Shown here: positions 23,335 to 34,880 of the stretch, one piece after another | Position numbering within the stretch: the first letter of the stretch is position 1 | Layout of the letters: each line of letters opens with the position of its first letter | Origin: Mangifera indica | Lineage: Eukaryota > Streptophyta > Magnoliopsida > Sapindales > Anacardiaceae | Assembly: GCF_011075055.1 (NCBI RefSeq) | Contig: NC_058138.1 | Span: 7,708,001 to 7,772,000 of the forward strand | Reading direction: 5' to 3' | Length of the DNA stretch: 64,000 bases | Translations under genes and position numbers: made by a program | The notes under the pieces: model-generated | What the model was told of the DNA's origin: nothing | The model's database searches: none | Seen by the model: only the letters and a program-made list of their open reading frames with translations

Positions 23335-25049
23335 TAAAATTTATGATTGTACTCGTTAATGTATCTACAAAATTTTGGCTTGTAATCATTATATATGTCC
23401 ATATTGATTTCATATATCCATTTTCAGTCTTTTTTGTTCACTATACTCATTGCTTATAGTAATTATATAAATGAACCAACATATGGATATACTCACAAAT
23501 AAAATATATGAATGAATAAACATATATACAAATACAAATGAGATATAATATAATGGTCAATCAATATCCTAAAAAATATTTGTGTACCTAAACACATGTG
23601 TAGGCGTAACGAGTCCTTCCCCTTAAAAGATAACGATCGGCCAAACGTCAAGCACTTGATGTATCGTAACATGAACACACCATAATCACCTGATAGGGGC
23701 ATTTGTCGCGGTATATCCACTACCCTATGTAATATAAATGGATCGTCTCATGGAGTATGGGCCATGAGAGACCAAAATGATGTCGTAATTAGCAAATGCA
23801 GTATCATCGACGTATACCTTAACATCTTCCAACTGAATAGCTTCGGGTCAGTGGTAAAACTATGTAACAAGTCGTGAACTGTAATTTTTCATTCCTTCAA
23901 ATCTAGGACCCCTACTACCCAATGTGTATTATCAAAGTTTATCGGGATAAATACCTGCACACATTGATAAAATACATATATTAGACCTTAATTAAGTAAT
24001 CCTTAAAAAGTAATTGCGATTCGAATATCGACCTTATTGACCATAACCTAGCATTGCAAATGTAAGTTAAGAGGATAATCCGTATCCACCAGTCATGTGA
24101 AGAGTGGATGAAATTGGTAATTAGACTGATCTCTCATCTATGCGGCATACTTATGAAGGAGGTGTGCAACAAAACAAACCAGAATTGTCGTTTAGTTTTA
24201 ACAAACCTCTGCAAACACATCATGTTGTCGTCTACATAATAATCTCAAAAATGAATCTGCATGTTGTAAAAACAAAAAATATAACATTATCACACACCTG
24301 AACGATATTTCATACTAAAAAACAAAATTAATTGACCAAGTGAACTCATATCATTGGACAACCATTCGGATGGGTCTATGACTATATACCAGAAGTCGAT
24401 TTTGGTTCTCATCCTTATGTTGTAAACCTGACGTTTCTTAAAAAGATCTGGTTCTGCATACATTTCTTAAAAATTTCTTCACACTTGGTACTTGATAATG
24501 CACAATCAATTTTTTTTGTTGGATCTGTGATTTCAATAGATTTGTGTACGGGCTACGAATGAGTGGTCATTTCTTAACAAGTCAACCACGATGTGTGTGG
24601 AAAAACTACATCAAAATAAATAATATGATATTTAAAATTTTATTAACTCATGAGATTTTCAAATTTATTTCAATACCTTTTGTAAGGCAGAAGTCATGGC
24701 CGGGGAATCTGTAAGTGAGGTCAGGTCGACTGTAGAAAATTGTTGGACTGGTTGGAGTTAAATATATAAAATTAATAAATAAATAATATAATTTTCACTC
24801 ATAATTATAAAAGTTCTAATGAAAACATATATGAAATTTTTCTGCTTGGACTATGTCTCCTTGTGTTAGGAGTTGAACCACATCGTTAGTGACTTCGTCA
24901 TCCTAAGACGCAATATCGAGCACCTGTTTTCCCTTGCTTGGTGTGTTGAGATAGACCAAGTGGATATCTTGTTGTAACAATACATGAAAGTCAATATAGG
25001 ATTAACATTAATAAAAATAACAATTTATATTAGTTAATCTAACAATTTA

Positions 25050-25920
25050 CCTCAACCTCCATAGAAGGTGTAATAGGGAATCCTCATAGGGTGGTCCTTC
25101 ATCATCGATGACATCCTATGACAACATTAATATTTCATATTGGTTAATGAAACTGTTTAACAAAAATTACAAAGTACAAAGTTAACCATGTATGAATCTC
25201 TAATGTTGAAATAAATGTTATCATGGGATCCCCCTTTGAAACTGCCTCTTCAACATTGTGACACTACCACAATATTGATAGTAACGAGTTAAAAAGAAAT
25301 TGATAATCGAATGTGTAAATGAGATATAATAGTAATAAACAATGTTAGACTTACTGGAATAATCATAGAAGATGTCAATAGGAAAACCGTGTGGGGTGAT
25401 TTATCATCGTTGACATTTTGTAATAGTATTAACATTTCATATCGGTTCATAAAAGAGTTACATTTATAATTAGAAGGTGTACAGTCGATATTGTGCGTAC
25501 ATCTACTGTTGGAATCAATGTCGTCATGGGATCCCCCATAAGTGTAGCCTCAGGAATGTCAAGCAACTAAACTAATGTCGATGGTAATGAGTTAACAGGC
25601 AATCAATCAAGGAATGTTGAATTCAGATATAACATTTACAAACGATATTGTAATTACCTAAACCATTGTTGAAGGTGTCAATAGGGAAACCTCATGGGAT
25701 GATATGTTATTACCCACATCAAAAGTTAATATAGGATCCTCTCTGGATGGTCCCTCATCAAAAAACTGATGTTGAAAAAATATCAACTTTCACGAGTTAA
25801 TAAAAGACTACAAGTATTTCTAAAATATCATTTCCAATATACTCATAACGTTTAGCACTTATATCGATAGCAGGTAAAGATGAGAATGTCGGACCCGCTC
25901 TTGATAGTCCATCACCAATA
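25050..25920 (-). repeat. Tandem ~300-bp exon duplication in the Ulp1-like gene
   Basis: Three diverged copies start near 25057, 25365 and 25665, spaced about 300 bases. Each carries, on the minus strand, a coding piece reading like DDEGPPYEDSLL / DDKSPHTVFLLTSSM / NNISSHEVSLLTPSTM, and a second like EAVSKGDPMITFIST / EATLMGDPMTTLIPT. AT-rich intron-like sequence lies between. This points to repeated exon-plus-intron duplication within the ancestral gene. Confidence 0.65.
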
Positions 25921-26063
25921 TCATGAGGAGATTGTAACAACATATACAATTATTACAGGGTTTATATGTTTGCATATATAAATAGTTGGAATATCTAGCA
26001 AATTATTAAGTTTTTTACCTATTGGACAGTATTTGTGCTGTGATGAGATTGTGTCTCTTCCGT

Positions 26064-26189
26064 ATAAGTGATCATATCCTCCATACAGATCATCATATCC
26101 TTTGTACGAGTCATCCTATCCTTGATTCAACTCATCCTATCCTCTATACAAGTTATTTTATCCTCGATCTGACTCATCCTATCCTTTAT
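26064..26189 (-). repeat. 21-bp coding repeat, six heptads
   Basis: Six consecutive 21-bp units encode the heptads IKDRMSQ, IEDKITC, IEDRMS(stop), IKDRMTR, TKDMMIC, MEDMITY. Isoleucine or methionine recurs at two positions of each heptad, as in a short coiled coil. The reverse strand gives a spurious frame through the same repeat. Confidence 0.8.
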
Positions 26190-26560
26190 ACTAATGAATC
26201 GATCTAATATAAGATTTTCCCATCGAGCTAATGTAACATCAAAGTAATGAATGAAGAAATCTGGTCTACTAACAGGAAGATCATATGACGTGAGCTTAGT
26301 GGTAGAGTCGAATAGAGGGCTTCGGTGATATATGCTCGTCGATAGGCATCATAACATAGTCACTGACGAGATAGGGCTTGATGACAAAAGGCTAGACAGA
26401 AGCCTCGATAGGAGAAAGAGCAACGATTAGAGAAGTAACATTAGGAGGACTCGATGATGCATCTTCTAACGAGGCCAAGGGTGATGGACAAAGAAGATCA
26501 ACTATCTGACATCCCTGTGTATCAAACAACGTCATTATACCAATTTGTATCTTTCTCCAC

Positions 26561-27880
26561 CGGAGATAAAACTAGCGGGAAATTAACATCATCTTATAAA
26601 TTTTTGTTTAAGTGAACTTTGTCATTATACCTTATACATATGTTAATCAATAACAAATAAATACTTATTGCATCTCTGGTGAAGATAGTTGAGATAAAAT
26701 CCCATATAGGACTCTAAAATGGCATTGTTATGAAACTCACTCTTAGGCTTAGAGATATAATGAGAAGTAATCATGACTTAATATCCATTGGATAAAATAG
26801 TCAAATAACATAGTATTTTCTTAATGGATTTTTTTATATTTATGCCAAAATTATTATCCCAATTAAGGTACTAAAGTGATTGACACCCAATTCTTGAAAT
26901 GTCCATAAGATTGGATAATATCATGGCTAAATCAATAGTTGGAGTCAATAAAATTTACAAAGTCAAACGGAATTTGAGATCACCTTAAAAGACACTCCCC
27001 TAAAGAATTGACAGCTAATCTTATAATAAATAAGTCAAATATAATTGATGAAGGTATAAAAATTCTGATGAGAAAATATATTATAAAAGAATGATTTGTC
27101 ATCATTAAGAATTTTTTATGTGTAGCTCAAAAAGAGAGATTTTGTTATTACTCAAACTATTGTTTAGAAGCCTTTATAAATTATCAATTTGAAAGGTATT
27201 TTTAAAGTTATAAGAAAAGAAAAAGTTTGTGATTGATAATAAAGTATGAAACCTTATGACATTGGAAGCTCATTTGGATTAGAGCTATAAAAGGTAAATG
27301 TCAAAATTGTCTTTTTGAATAAAAGCCTTAGTAAGGGAGTCTATATGGTGCAATTAGTTTTATTAAAAATATAAGGGATAAAGCTTTTGGTATATAGTCT
27401 TAAGAAGTTTATCTATAGCTGAAATAGACTTCTTGACAATGGTGTCTTAAGTTCAATAAAATGTACTTCTCATGACCTCATAAAGAATAAATTAGACCAT
27501 GATAGAAATATGAAGATTAGTGGAAGCGAATTTGTCTTCATGGTATGGTTCAATATATTGGTAACAGTGATATTAACATCATGTCAGTTTTTCCAAGACC
27601 TATGTTGTAAATAGATCTTGAAGATATATAATTTGTTCTTAATATTGAGATCCACTGTAAAATGACTCATGGACTTATTGATTTATCTCAAATGCATACT
27701 TGAAGCGTGTGTTTAAAATGTTCAACATGAAGAATTGTAGGCCAAGCGGTATGCCTGTTATGAAATAAAATAAGCTCAACATCAAACGTTAAGTAAAAAA
27801 TGAGGTTGAAAAGGAATCCATGTGAAATGTCTTTTATGATAAAGGTTCTCAATTTATACCTCTCAAATCTAAGTTTTGAT
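26561..27880. other. Unassigned degenerate DNA
   Basis: AT-rich, many stops in all frames. Some stretches look like retrotransposon leader or worn coding sequence upstream of the copia remnant that follows, but no domain could be read. Confidence 0.35.
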
Positions 27881-28350
27881 TATTGGGTTGTAATTTAAGA
27901 GATAATGAGATACTTGCAAAAGATCAAGATTTTGATAGTTGTAAAGATAATTTAAAGTCTATTTCAGGATATATTATTATGGGTATATTTGAAAAAATAC
28001 TAAGTAGTTGTTAACAGCCTTAACCATAGATATTGGATTTATAGTTTTACCATGGGGCAACTTTTTAGGTGTATGGTTGAAGAATTACTTGGTTGAACTA
28101 CTTAGTGTTGACTCTTTTTACTATGATAATAGTGCAATTAGCTAAAAAACTACCAGTAGATTGAAATATATAGAATAAAATATTTTACAGTTAGAAATCT
28201 CACAAAGAAAAGAGATATTAGGGTAAAGTATGAAAATATAGGGTTAATAAAGTTTAAGCCTTTAACTAAAGCAATAAGACCTGTAACCTATAAAGTCATG
28301 TTAAAAACATAAAAGTGTTTAAGGTCTTTTGATATATAGGGTTAGTGGGA
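27880..28350 (+). pseudogene. Ty1/copia RNase H remnant
   Basis: A heavily mutated frame reads DQDFDSCKDNLKSISGYIIMG, matching the copia RNase H motif around the second catalytic Asp and the KSTSGY turn. About 180 bases on, YYDNSAIS...LKYI matches the CDNSAAI...KHID motif. Stops interrupt it. A purine-rich AAATGGGAGAA at about 28938-28948 next to TGTTAG could be the polypurine tract and the start of the 3' LTR. Confidence 0.6.
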
Positions 28351-28947
28351 GTTTTTCTTATTATTGTTTTGTTGATATATTTATTTATTAATCATGATCA
28401 TATTGACATACTTATTTGTCTATGGGTATATACGTATATATATGGTTAAGGTACAATATATGTCTCAAGATAAAGTTTCTCTTGAGTAGAATAGTTATAT
28501 GTGTATTCTTCATAAGTCTCAAGCAAGATTGAAACATAAAGACTTCACTAAAAGCTAAAAAAATTCTCTTATTTCTTTTGAAACATAAGATTAAAGAGGA
28601 ATCATAAAGAGAACTAACAGAGACATAACACATGTTGTGATCACTTTGTTGGGTGCTATTTCTGTTAAACTTCCCAATTTGATCCATGTTGATTTGATTA
28701 TTAGTAATTGTGATAAAAAAACAATCTTATGTTGATAGAGAGTATAAGTAATATTTTGGTTTATTATTGTTGGTCATATTAACTAGATTGTTTATTACAG
28801 TATAATTTATCTTTAGACTATTTTGTTTTCTAAAATAACAGCTACTTATAGTTAAAAATGTTGATTATCTAAGAGTCAAAAAAATTGTTTTTCTTTCTTT
28901 TTTCTTAAAATAAAATAAAAATAGTTAATATTACCCAAATGGGAGAA

Positions 28948-29300
28948 TGTTAGAAATTTTTTGATATAGGTTAACATTAATTATGTTTTTAGTTTAATAA
29001 AACCAAGTAATTGAATAGTCTCATGATAGTTTATAGATGGACTTGAGTGATTAATAAAGATAAACTCAATACACTTGAAGGTTATGATCTGGATAGACAA
29101 TATAAATATAGGTTTGAGGTTTATTGGACCTTAATTGGGGGCAATTAATTTACTATATATTGATTGAGCTTTTGCTCTAAAACCCAATGCAATATAGTTT
29201 ACTCATTTAAAATTGTTATTAAGGGAGGTTCATAGAGTAGAAGATCAAGTCACATCGAGAGGTGATTTTAATAGGTAATTTTAGGTGATTTTCAAATATT
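28948..29300 (+). repeat. Possible 3' LTR remnant of the copia element
   Basis: Begins TGTTAG directly after a GGGAGAA tract, a common copia layout. The far end is not identifiable, and no second LTR copy was found nearby. The given end is approximate. Confidence 0.35.
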
Positions 29301-29419
29301 TTTTAGATTCAAATTATATGACAATCCATGTATTTTTAAAACTTTAAAATTTCATTTAGTGTTTTATAATTTATGTGTTGATTCTATAAATTATAATTAT
29401 ATGATTTTATATTTGTTCA

Positions 29420-29970
29420 TGCAAATTACGTTTCAAAATCTGGAAAATACGAGTCGATATATCTTAAAAAGGTGAAATTGAAAAAAATGAAACTGAAATT
29501 CGAATTCTAAAGGTTTAAATACCCTAGAATGACAGCAATCGAAAAATCGTTCCAAAATCTGGAAAATACGAGTCGATATATTCTAAAACGATGAAATTTG
29601 AAAAAACGAAAATGAAATTCGAATTCTATGCGTTGATTTACCCTAGAATGTGAATAATTGAAAAAAAGGAATTGAAATTCGAACTCTATCAGTTAAAATA
29701 TATAAAAATATCATTAATCGAAAAAATTGTTCAGAAATCTGGAAAATACGAATTGATATATCATAAAACGGAAAAATTCGGAAAAACGAAACTGAAATTC
29801 AAAAGTACGAGTCAATATATCCTATAAATGAAAAAACTGAAATATTGAGTGAAATTAGGTCATTACATCGTAAAATGTGTCCGAAAGGTACAAAAATCGA
29901 AAAACTTAATCTCAAATTCGAAAACTAAATATTGAAAAATCTTAAAACAGAAAAAACGGATGTAAAATTT
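29420..29970. repeat. Imperfect minisatellite-like array
   Basis: Recurring words AAATCTGGAAAATACGA, GTCGATATAT, TGAAATTCGAATTCTA and ACCCTAGAATG appear at least three to four times with spacings of about 60 to 180 bases (unit starts near 29435, 29555 and 29735). Later copies are shorter and worn. Non-coding. Confidence 0.65.
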
Positions 29971-29999
29971 GAAAACTACACGTCGAGAAACCCTATATG

Positions 30000-30795
30000 T
30001 GAAAAATATCAATTTACCTCCTCAGAAAATTTATATTACAAACAGGTCCAATATTTATCCCTTGCCCCCTTAGTAATTTTTGAATCTATTACCGCCCATA
30101 CAGTTTTAAAAAAGTAAATTTTCACCCTAACCCACGCTATTCACCAGCAGCCCACTGTCTATGATGACTAGATCCCTAATGTTTTAAAAAAGCCACTTAA
30201 CCCCCCTAACCCACTATCACAGTGGGAGTGTTCGTCATGACAGTGGGATACACTGTTGCCACTGTCAGACTGTCGAATGCTTCGGACGTATTTTTCGACC
30301 AAAAATCGGTCATTTCGACCTCCAATTTCAACACAAATCAAATCTGTATAGGGTATAACATAAAACCCCTCAACAAATTCAACGAAAACAACGAAGAATC
30401 AAAACATATTGAGCATTGTTCAAAATCGAAACCCTAAAGTTTTAAACCGCAAAATCTCACTCAAATCTCAATAATATGAACAATAACTTGATTCAAACAA
30501 GATTACAGAAGATATACTAGTCTTCTTGATCATTTTCGGTCATCGAAAAGTAAGAAAATCGTCGGAAATCTGGTTGACAGTGGGATGATAGTGGACAGTG
30601 GGGCAGTGGGCGATTTTTCTTTAGATTTACACTAGGACAGTGGAAAATATGAAAATTTGCCTTGTTTATATATAGGGGTAGTTTCGACATTTCACAAAAA
30701 TTGGGCATTTTTGCTTTAATATGAATTTTTTGGACAATCTCGCTTAAACCCCCTTACTTTTGCCTATTTTTTATAATTTCCCAAGATTAAACCTG
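30000..30795. other. Transposon-derived region rich in CAGTGGG words
   Basis: Contains clustered CCCACTGT/ACAGTGGG words in both orientations at about 30145, 30215-30245 and 30580-30640. The right end (30655-30793) resembles the left end of the MULE in reverse. Probably MULE subterminal DNA or a separate non-autonomous element. The short open frame at 30222-30437 has no recognisable family. Confidence 0.4.
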
Positions 30796-30839
30796 TCTAA
30801 ATAATAGGAGTGTGTGAATGATAATATCCATTAGAGGGG

Positions 30840-30859
30840 TGGGCTGTCCTTATTGGGCC
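30840..30859 (+). promoter_or_regulatory. Paired site II elements upstream of NDUFS6
   Basis: TGGGCT at 30840-30845 and TGGGCC at 30854-30859, about 100 bases before the ATG; an inverse GGCCCG follows at 30874. TGGGCY site II motifs, often in pairs, are typical of plant nuclear genes for mitochondrial respiratory proteins and bind TCP factors. Function here is inferred. Confidence 0.6.
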
Positions 30860-30955
30860 GGATCACCATCTTCGGCCCGTTGAAGTACCAATGTTTCTGA
30901 TCTCTCTTTCGCAATCGCAAATAGCTTCCGTCTTCGGCAGTATCAAACAAAGAGC

Positions 30956-33847
30956 ATGTCAATGGCTTCGTCTCTGTTCAAAGCCCTAATCGGATCGTCT
31001 AATCGTCCATTAAAGGCTAGAAATCTGAGTTCAGTCAGCGCTGTCATCAGCAACCATACCGCTAAATGGATGCAGGTAATTTTGTCATTACCCGATAATT
31101 GAGTTATTGTTCTTATAATTTTTACCAGTTTTTTTCTAGAAAAGAAATCTGATTTGACAATTGATAATATTTTTATGTTAATTTGGGGAAATTGTTTAAG
31201 AATTCGTTGCTTCTCGACGGTTTTTGGAAATTGTTAGTTCTAGGTTTAATTACAGATTTAGAGTAAATTAGTTTTGGGGTTCGTTTGGGAGTGTTGTTGT
31301 AGAGATGGCTTTAAGTAGTCTTGGATAAAAGTTATTTTCTTTAAAAGCACGTTGTGGAAAAGCTCTTGTGAAATGCTTATTCAAAGGCTATTTCAGCTGT
31401 GTATCTGAAACCTGTTTAAAAAGTACTTTGTGGAACTGCACTACATAGTGAAGAGTTTCTCTATTGCTTGTATAAATAGTGAGGTTGTTTAATCCAATGG
31501 TACGATTAGAAGGAAATGCATCACAAGAATAATGGATTATGTAAGAATGGTGACTTTTAGACTATACACACACACAAACCCCTTTCTAAATGATCATTAT
31601 AATCCCATTAGTAGCTTAGATACATTATGAAATGTCTTTGTCAAGTTTCCAGCTAGCATTCCCTTACGCAAAAAGAGGAAGCCCTTGGTCTTTGCATATG
31701 TAGAGATAAGTTCTTTCTCATGTTTTGGAAGTGTGACCAAAATTCCAAATTCCTAACTGATGAGTTCACTCCACCCCCTTATGTTCAAGTGTGAGACTCC
31801 TTCGAACTTTCCTTGTGCTAAAGAATGAGATACTTGCTTTAGATTTGAAGAACTATGTTTAGCTAAGAGAGACAAAGCGATGTCTTCTTTATCTTCTCTC
31901 TTCAATGCTTTAATATCTTATATACCATCTTGCTATCAGTTATTTTGATTTCATTTTGCATGCAATTGTGATGGCACTGACTGCACAATCATGCATATAT
32001 TTCCTTTACCAATTTGTTTCACTGTATTTTTGACATTGATTAGGCTCATGAAATTTGTCATTATCTGCATTTTGAGTGAAAAAGCAGTTATTCTGATCCA
32101 ATTAGTAATTGAGATGTCAAAGTTGATGAAAATATGTTTGTAGCATTAGCTCACTTTTATATTACTTTTGAAGTGCTACTTATTTGATCAAAATCTAATA
32201 TACCAGAAATGTTAGGTAACATGCTATTTGATTTTAGGAATTGGTAAAATGATCACATTTGAGGGGCTATAATGTAAAAGGACCACTTCCTCACTCCCTT
32301 TTTTGCATTGACTATGTAGTTAGGTTTAGAACCAAAATACCCTCACATCTCTCTTCTATTTCTTCTTCCCTTTCTCTGTCCATTCCCTTTTCCATTCATG
32401 ATAAAACTCTTCAGCTCTCTAAACACAGTCTCTTTTCATTGTTGTCTGAATTTACAACTAGAAAATTCAAGTGTTGGTTGTATTTACCTTTTAGATCTAC
32501 TGACATAAATGTTGCAAGTTTAATTTACAAAATATAATGTTTATGTTTATTTTAAATGCAAAAAAAATATGATTTGTCTTTAACTAAACCTAAATTGTTC
32601 ATATAGTAAATGCGGTGTAATTATGCCAATTTTTATAAAGCCTCTTACTGTTTGAAAAAATTAAAAATGTACCTTGCACTAGCTATTAATATTGAGGGTT
32701 TTGAACTTTCAGCAGATTCAAACAAATTCAAATATTTCAATAATTGGAAAAATAGCAGTTGACACCCTTTTATTATGTCAAGTATCAGCAAAGTTCCAAC
32801 TTTTCAAGAATTTCTAGGTCACCTTCAATATTGCCTGTCAACTCTAGGGATATATTTGTAATGTTTATAAACTTTTTGTCAGTACATGATTTAATTTTTT
32901 GGAAATATCAATAACAATTTGGGTTTTGTCAACTTACTATGTCTATAAGATATTGTAATGAGTACTTAAGTTTCTTTGCTGTAGATTTAGATAACAATAA
33001 AGGGAGAGATTATATTGAGAGGGGTGATAAGTTTTGTCGAAAGGTGGAAAGGAAAGAAGGTTAAGAAGATATAGAAAAGAGTTGTATGAATATTTTTGGT
33101 CTAAAGTTAACTCAATGGCTATTATGGTGAGGGTGAGGAAGTGCTCATTTTGTATTATAGCCCCTCAAACATGATCAGTATTATCAAATTTTTTTATTAT
33201 AATGCATAGGGTAGTGGATTCAATGATACAACTGCCAGACTTTTCCCATGAAGAGGGCAATTTTTGTTAACTTTGAGTCAAGAATAACACACCTTTTTTT
33301 CCTTTCTAACTTATAGCAATACAGTAAGTTGATTAAATTTCGGGAGCTTCTTATCTTTCGTTGCCCAATCGATGTATTATTTTGATAATTCTCTTTGAAT
33401 TTAGAGGAAATCCTTGTGCCATCTTTGTTTTCTTCTCACCAATAATCTTAAGCGTCAAGTAATCTCATCTATGAAAATCCTTGGTGCATTTTTCATTTTT
33501 TTCCAGCCCCGATAATTTTTTTATTGTTATTGTGATAACTGTTATTTATACTGTTTCTTGTTTAGGATGTTAGCAAGAAATCACCAATGGAGTTGATCAA
33601 TGAAGTTCCACCAATTAAGGTGGAAGGCAGGATTGTAGCATGTGAAGGAGGTTAGTTTGTTTATTATTTCATATTGTTTGTTTAAATGGGTGATTTAACT
33701 TCATTTCTCTGACCGAGCAATACACATCTGATTGTAGATACCAACCCGGCACTTGGGCACCCAATCGAGTTCATATGCCTTGACCTAAAGGAGCCGGCTG
33801 TTTGCAAATATTGTGGTCTACGCTATGTTCAAGATCACCATCACTAG
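30956..33847 (+). CDS. NDUFS6: NADH dehydrogenase (ubiquinone) Fe-S protein 6, mitochondrial
   Basis: Product is 104 aa from three exons: 30956-31075, 33566-33650, 33738-33847, with GT-AG introns and agreeing phases. Residues 1-40 are rich in Ser, Ala, Arg and Lys and form the mitochondrial presequence. The C-terminal zf-CHCC domain has the zinc ligands Cys66, His76, Cys91 and Cys94 (spacing C-x9-H-x14-C-x2-C), within GHPIEFICLD and CKYCGLRY. The subunit sits in the peripheral arm of respiratory complex I and is needed for its late assembly. A second ATG two codons downstream could also serve as start; I took the first because it fits the family length (about 110 aa in Arabidopsis At3g03070). 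Intron 1 is 2490 bp and contains a TIR element. The neighbour ATAD3-like gene faces it. Confidence 0.93.
32236..33193. mobile_element. Long-TIR non-autonomous element in NDUFS6 intron 1
   Basis: Left arm from about 32236 and right arm ending about 33193 are imperfect inverted repeats of ~180 bases. They share TTTGAGGGGCTATAAT and GCACTTCCTCAC-like words, then a TTAGGTTTAGAaCCAAAAATA-like stretch and a pyrimidine tract. No coding capacity is evident. Superfamily is unclear and no reliable target duplication is seen. It accounts for over a third of the intron. Confidence 0.65.
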
Positions 33848-34880
33848 GACATACACAATTGCTAGTGTGAGCCATTGTGATGCCTACTGGATACATGTCC
33901 TAATCTGAATTTCTGAGACGGTAATCGTCTGCTGTCAAATGCTGGGGAAGATAAATGTTAACTGAGCAATCAACCGTATTTGTGATTTTCACTTGTTTCA
34001 AGTAATTGGCAAAATAAGGACTTTATGTGCTTGATTACCGTCTGCAGCACACAGTTCTATGAATTTCTACTTATTAATCAACTTTTTCTACTCTAATTCC
34101 TAAGTAACCCTTGTTTCACATTTCATATATTTCCATTAAGTTGAGATGTCCATCTAGGACTACTGCCATAATCTGTTTGCCGGTAGGGGAGGTTCAAAAT
34201 AGAGTAATGTTATATGCACAGAATTTGTGCACAAAAAAATTATATAAACTGATAGGACATTTATTTAATGATGATGACATAACTATATTAGCATCAGACA
34301 GATGAAAAGATATTATCACATTATTGTCATGTCAATCCGTGTAATTTTTTTGAGTACAAATTCTGTGTATATGATATTATTGGGTCAAAATATGTTTTGC
34401 ATTCAAGCCACACCCGTAACACTAATGCAAGAAGGCAATAATGAATTACTGAGCTAGGAAAAGTTGAAGTATCCATGTTCGTACAGAGAAGAAAAAAAAT
34501 CATTGACACAGAAGAGCATAAGCATAAAGAGTAGAGAATAAAGAGGGGAAAAGATATGAAAAACTTTGATGGGGCATTGAAAGAGAACAGATCATGTGAA
34601 CCCCGAAAAACGAAATTTATTGATGGATGTATAAGTAACTTCATCAGAAGGTAAGGGATACCAAAACTTACCCACAAACAGGGGGAATGAATGATGATAA
34701 CAGCACAAAGCTCCTCTCAAAAAATTGATAACATAATGCCCAAAACTAAATGGCATGGGCCAACCTAAATTAACTAAAGAGTTATTCAAAAAAATTTTAT
34801 ATATTCGAAATTGACATACTCATTAGACTGTCTTTTCGGCCCCTAGGTAAAACGGTTGAAATATAATGCAAAAAACGTGG
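33848..34880. other. Convergent intergenic region, NDUFS6 / ATAD3
   Basis: Holds both 3' UTRs and a small MITE. Short frames here (for example 34327-34677 on minus) have no family resemblance. Nothing else recognised. Confidence 0.5.
34204..34382. mobile_element. Small MITE
   Basis: About 180 bases with inverted ends. The left reads ATATGCACAGAATTTGTGCA then CAAAAAAATTA; the right complement reads ATATACACAGAATTTGTACT then CAAAAAAATTA. No coding potential. The target duplication is uncertain. Confidence 0.7.

Larger units (their letters stand above)
23490..26560 (-). pseudogene. Ulp1-like C48 cysteine protease pseudogene of a MULE
   Basis: Read on the minus strand, exons are recognisable in order. 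They are an N-terminal region (26540-26200, DTQGCQIVDLLCPSPLASLE, then SRPDFFIHYFDVTLARWENL), a heptad-repeat segment (26064-26189), three tandem copies of short exons (25050-25920), a segment near 24300-24470 (KIDFWYIVIDPSEWLSNDMS), and the protease core. In the core the catalytic His is present ([14 protein letters not shown], His at 23924-23926) with Asp in ITVHDLL. The catalytic Cys is Tyr in SGDYGVFMLRYIKC (23682-23684). Ulp1 proteases cut SUMO-like tags; the role of transposon versions is not settled. Stops and frameshifts show it is not functional. Confidence 0.82.
18960..30795. mobile_element. Putative Ulp1-carrying Mutator-like element, decayed
   Basis: The region holds a MURA-like transposase on + and a Ulp1/C48 protease gene on -, facing each other. 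That combination is known from Ulp1-bearing MULEs (the Kaonashi type in Arabidopsis, CUMULE in melon). Proposed ends: 18985-19290 on the left and, in reverse, 30655-30793 on the right. Both contain GGGGTTTTAAGC-like, AAAAATGCCC and AAACTACCC words in the same order when one side is reverse-complemented, but identity is only moderate by eye. Nested inserts (22564-23334, a copia remnant near 27.9-29.3 kb) inflate the length. The two genes are well supported; the outer limits are inference, and a smaller element ending near 26.7 kb is possible. Confidence 0.45.

Noticed and set aside
26022..26207. Plus-strand frame with repeated HPILDSTHPILYTS-like text
   Set aside because: It is the antisense reading of the 21-bp heptad repeat of the Ulp1-like pseudogene.
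30222..30437. 71-codon frame as a small host gene
   Set aside because: No family resemblance and it lies in repeat-rich transposon DNA.
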